A stretch of 64,000 nt of DNA from Acidobacteriaceae bacterium TAA 166 (GTDB lineage Bacteria; Acidobacteriota; Terriglobia; Terriglobales; Acidobacteriaceae), in assembly GCA_000421065.1 (NCBI GenBank), contig ATWD01000001.1, positions 62,001-126,000 of the forward strand. The letters are read 5' to 3'. Of the stretch, positions 62,201 through 64,000 are shown one piece after another (the first letter of the stretch is position 1; each line of letters opens with the position of its first letter). The notes below the pieces were generated by a model. The model ran no database searches. It saw only the letters and a list, made by a program, of their open reading frames with translations, and was not told where the DNA came from. The position numbers and the translations under genes are program-made.

Positions 62201-64000
62201 ATCACGATTCTTCCTGCGGACGATGTTTCTCCTCTGGCTTCCTTAGAGTCAAATCGTCTAGGTGAGGCTGTGAATACCGTTGTCGTCAATTTCGACTCAC
62301 CCGAGGATGCGTCAGTTGATGATTGTGACGATCGACCTTCTCCCCGCACCTACTCACCACACTCGGTCATCCGTCGTGTCAATGAATCCGGTCGGTTGTC
62401 GTCCGATCGTTCAACTGAAGCCCTTATAGGTCTTGGTATAGAACGCGAGAGCCTCGTTCGTGAAATTGTGGGGGCTTCACCACGATTGCTCATAAGCGTT
62501 GGCGTTATGGAGGCGTTTGCGAGAGTTGGTGTTCTCCAGGATATCTGTGACACCTGCGATGTTTATATCCGGGACTCGGAAGCCAGGGCTCTTTCAGCAG
62601 AAATCAAGAATATCGAGAAAGCTGAAGATGACTCTGCATGCCTGACTTCCATGATCGAAGAGATAAGGGTAGGCCTCGAATCCGGGGACTACAAACTGTT
62701 ACCAATGTTCGACAATCAGCAGAGTGAATCCCAGGACGGCGAGGAACCGCTAGCCTTGCAGTGCACAGCCGACCTCCTCCGATACCAAAATCTAAGCACG
62801 GATCTGATCTGGATAGACGATCGTATGATCAACGCTTTTATCCACCGGGATGGATCGAAGATCGTTGATAGCGTGGATATGCTTTCGCATTTGAGAAATG
62901 CAGGCAAGCTGAGCGATGCGGATTTCTTCCGCTACCTCAATCGTTATCGCGCATCTGGCTTACGCTTTTTGGCACTTAGGAAGGATGAAATCCTTTATTG
63001 GCTGAATGCTGCGATTGGGTCGAACGGAGAATTCAAAGAGTCATATGAGCTTTTCGTCATTCGCCTCAGCCATGCCCGAGCTTTGGGGGATTCCAATGCC
63101 TTGCGAACGGCACCTGTAATAGAAGGGCAAACCCTGGAGTGGCCGTTCTTATTGGATTCGTCAGCAGCTGTACTCGACGCCATGCAAGCGGTTTGGTATC
63201 AGCAGGGCCAGGACAAAGACTGTGCGAAGAAGGCGAAATGGATACTGGACCATCTGTATACGCCCGACCGAGGACGCTCGTCAGCTCTGGGCAACGTCAG
63301 CCCTGAGTCGGACATGATGATGGAGGCGGTCGCTTTGGGCGGATTGATTGCATCGACCTGTGCGGGATTCGCTCTTGATGAACACGGCCAAAGCAGAAGA
63401 CGCGCATACTTAAATTGGCTCTACCATCGGCTCATTCTTCCTCGCTTCGAAACAGACGCTGAGTTACGTGAGGTGACGCTGAGCCAAGTCACGCAACTGC
63501 TTTATGTATTACACCCTCAAAAACGTCAGACCCGGAGAGAGACTGGAGCAATCGCGCAGCTGTTCAAGCTGTGGCTGGGAAGCCTTCCGGAACAGATTAG
63601 CGATCGAGTCGCTGCCGACAACGGTCTGATGAATACTCTGGGGGTGAAGATCACCCGGTCTGTCGTCATAGGGGATATGCACTTTGGCACGGCCAAGTTT
63701 TGGAGCGCTGCACGGGAGTTGCTACGAACGGGTACTCCTGTCTCGCTCGGTCAAGGCAGATTGATCTCCTATCCGCAGAATGGTTTGACATTCCTCATAA
63801 CAGAGAATGTGCAAACGGGGGAAAAGAGTCTATTAGAAGACTTCCCTCTAGAGCTCCTCGCCTCCACCACATCACAGCGTGAAAAAGCAATCATTCACGC
63901 GATTCAGTCCTTCGATCTGCCGCAACGTGATGCCGATAATCTCAGGCAGGTACTGCGCGATGAAGATTCTCCCGCAAAGGTGATGGAGAGACTTGTTTTA
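59285..64000 (+). CDS. Very large REase-TPR-PIN-like protein (3' end outside window)
   Basis: An uninterrupted frame runs from ATG at 59285 (after GAGGACAGCACG) to the window edge: at least 1,572 residues. Residues ~40-130 resemble Mrr-type restriction endonucleases: RNVQVYGRPGQTQRGIDILAE (Asp73), LTVGQCKRFQ (Gln88-x-Lys90) and VDTFILFISCD. Residues ~190-1,000 are long arrays of helical pairs, TPR-like (for example GQLEQAKTLLAEANSYAPNRA, GEIETALKRLDTVNNLPDG and SAVRSAEDALSLEPNRINLR). Residues ~1,065-1,235 look like a PIN-type nuclease region: LLISVGVMEAFARVGVLQD, then LIWIDDRMINAF and a GKLSDADFF helix. The rest is unassigned. Nuclease plus TPR plus PIN is a plausible defence architecture. 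The domain readings are by eye. Confidence 0.7.
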   Translation, partial: MLKHAVISLGKYDEDQIATMSVPRRTAVGEQPQYSKLEPLTFQDLCKEILQASPDFRNVQVYGRPGQTQRGIDILAERLSPSGLTVGQCKRFQKFTDTQLRGAVKEFLKYKPYWKRQGVDTFILFISCDTSDVNVQSEFLRQRRRLQKSDIALELWSDSTITKNLRPHSGLVSTYLGGDWATILCGGSVYVPQIEYPHTTNLLFTQLEQMSALHSDAVERAIESAREAWRGGNKKDAFNVVENYRQLHVWPTLQLETRSSLCRLEGQLALDDGQLEQAKTLLAEANSYAPNRALRLEALILRAERRTPEARELLEDSSDPDSVTMYAALSLELGEIETALKRLDTVNNLPDGHRLRAVAYLMSGDPDKASDEIAKATLLAPGWTINRFTAAVIDYYACLSPARRLQQVPPWPEPPHWTFVRTDDEARTRLSRAAAMFRVLQTEPNSHFQLVRALKTWELACVANDPTRGSDADALCRKLLQDDPANEYCLVWAVARRFDVDTAQPRALLEQKARTPEGAYESVISLLICYLEDQDIEAASQLIEASREDFARINQLRVWQFWHDQIAAIQGGESEDVHDSSISEPHFLALSLRSKARIDGDRLPLTQFLEKREAEGSVEARLELCELYIASKRWSDAVPLADKLLETMRTTEALRLACTIFLHAGLYSKCADSIEEHRTWFPLSQLPVALIQMKASAEQRSGQIRSAVRSAEDALSLEPNRINLRNLAELYLESGDFTALAQLASRHERYPDLTTDDLLILAARLSGVNQPVGVSLWKRAVDIGVLNQQVAGAISIGYSLSMDSEIGPLMERLSALPREEGIQRLDVVQMQTILLSRHQAATETFERYRAGETPLQVALAMFGSQLSYWFGRRLEDNESNQKIQHPTYARHGWRSRNEPFELVHRRVCVDLTSLLLARRLGVLSHVVQAYRPLHIPHRTPLALAAMREATFYNQPTRKVSLFAVQSAISNKLITILPADDVSPLASLESNRLGEAVNTVVVNFDSPEDASVDDCDDRPSPRTYSPHSVIRRVNESGRLSSDRSTEALIGLGIERESLVREIVGASPRLLISVGVMEAFARVGVLQDICDTCDVYIRDSEARALSAEIKNIEKAEDDSACLTSMIEEIRVGLESGDYKLLPMFDNQQSESQDGEEPLALQCTADLLRYQNLSTDLIWIDDRMINAFIHRDGSKIVDSVDMLSHLRNAGKLSDADFFRYLNRYRASGLRFLALRKDEILYWLNAAIGSNGEFKESYELFVIRLSHARALGDSNALRTAPVIEGQTLEWPFLLDSSAAVLDAMQAVWYQQGQDKDCAKKAKWILDHLYTPDRGRSSALGNVSPESDMMMEAVALGGLIASTCAGFALDEHGQSRRRAYLNWLYHRLILPRFETDAELREVTLSQVTQLLYVLHPQKRQTRRETGAIAQLFKLWLGSLPEQISDRVAADNGLMNTLGVKITRSVVIGDMHFGTAKFWSAARELLRTGTPVSLGQGRLISYPQNGLTFLITENVQTGEKSLLEDFPLELLASTTSQREKAIIHAIQSFDLPQRDADNLRQVLRDEDSPAKVMERLVL

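Noticed and set aside
1..64000. CRISPR array
   Set aside because: No set of regularly spaced repeats of 23-40 bases was found; the only close direct repeat (21215-21288) has two to three copies with no spacer pattern.

Overview
The window looks like chromosome from an Acidobacteriota of the class Terriglobia (the Granulicella, Edaphobacter and Terriglobus neighbourhood). The main pointers are a VWA-domain protein of the kind expanded in acidobacteria at the left edge, a TIGR03435-type soil-associated protein fragment, a GH92 mannosidase with sugar-acid genes, and an imuA-imuB-dnaE2 mutagenesis cassette. The assignment is inference from protein families; no rRNA or tRNA gene was found in the window.

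Bases 1-21,000 are mostly ordinary chromosome. They hold the 3' part of the VWA protein, a small thiol/redox cluster behind four copies of the palindrome TGAGCGCTCA, and a chimeric ORF joining a TIGR03435 N-terminus to a UxaA-type dehydratase C-terminus. These are followed by an aldo/keto reductase, the GH92 enzyme, the reverse-strand imuA-imuB-dnaE2 operon with a perfect operator-like palindrome upstream, an M23 lipoprotein, a VapBC-type toxin-antitoxin pair and several secreted proteins.

Bases ~21,300-51,300 form an accessory block resembling part of a large integrative element or plasmid-derived island. About forty mostly small genes lie almost all on the minus strand, often overlapping by 1-4 bases. 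Recognisable members are a zinc-ribbon protein, a KH protein, RNase HI, a TGT/DpdA-like TIM-barrel protein, DUF6915- and DUF6878-like proteins, a GHKL ATPase, a C5 cytosine methyltransferase, two further SAM-dependent methyltransferase-type proteins, a PIN toxin with antitoxin, a predicted ADP-ribosyltransferase, a stand-alone TSCPD domain, a DUF3085-like protein and HipBA. No conjugation, replication or packaging genes are visible, so the rest of the element is elsewhere or missing. A cluster of palindromes and repeats at 51,343-51,397 sits at the right border.

Bases 51,700-54,450 hold a GntR (YtrA-type) regulator with a perfect operator palindrome and a two-gene ABC transporter. A frameshifted CE1-type esterase follows, then three overlapping tyrosine recombinase genes, which match the Recombinase-in-Trio (RIT) layout.

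From 59,285 to the right edge runs one uninterrupted plus-strand reading frame of at least 1,572 codons. It combines an Mrr-like restriction endonuclease motif at the N-terminus, a long helical TPR-like middle and a PIN-like region towards the C-terminus. It is the best candidate in the window for a little-described defence protein. The accessory block adds further candidates for phage or plasmid conflict functions: the TGT-like protein, the methyltransferases and the ADP-ribosyltransferase-like protein.
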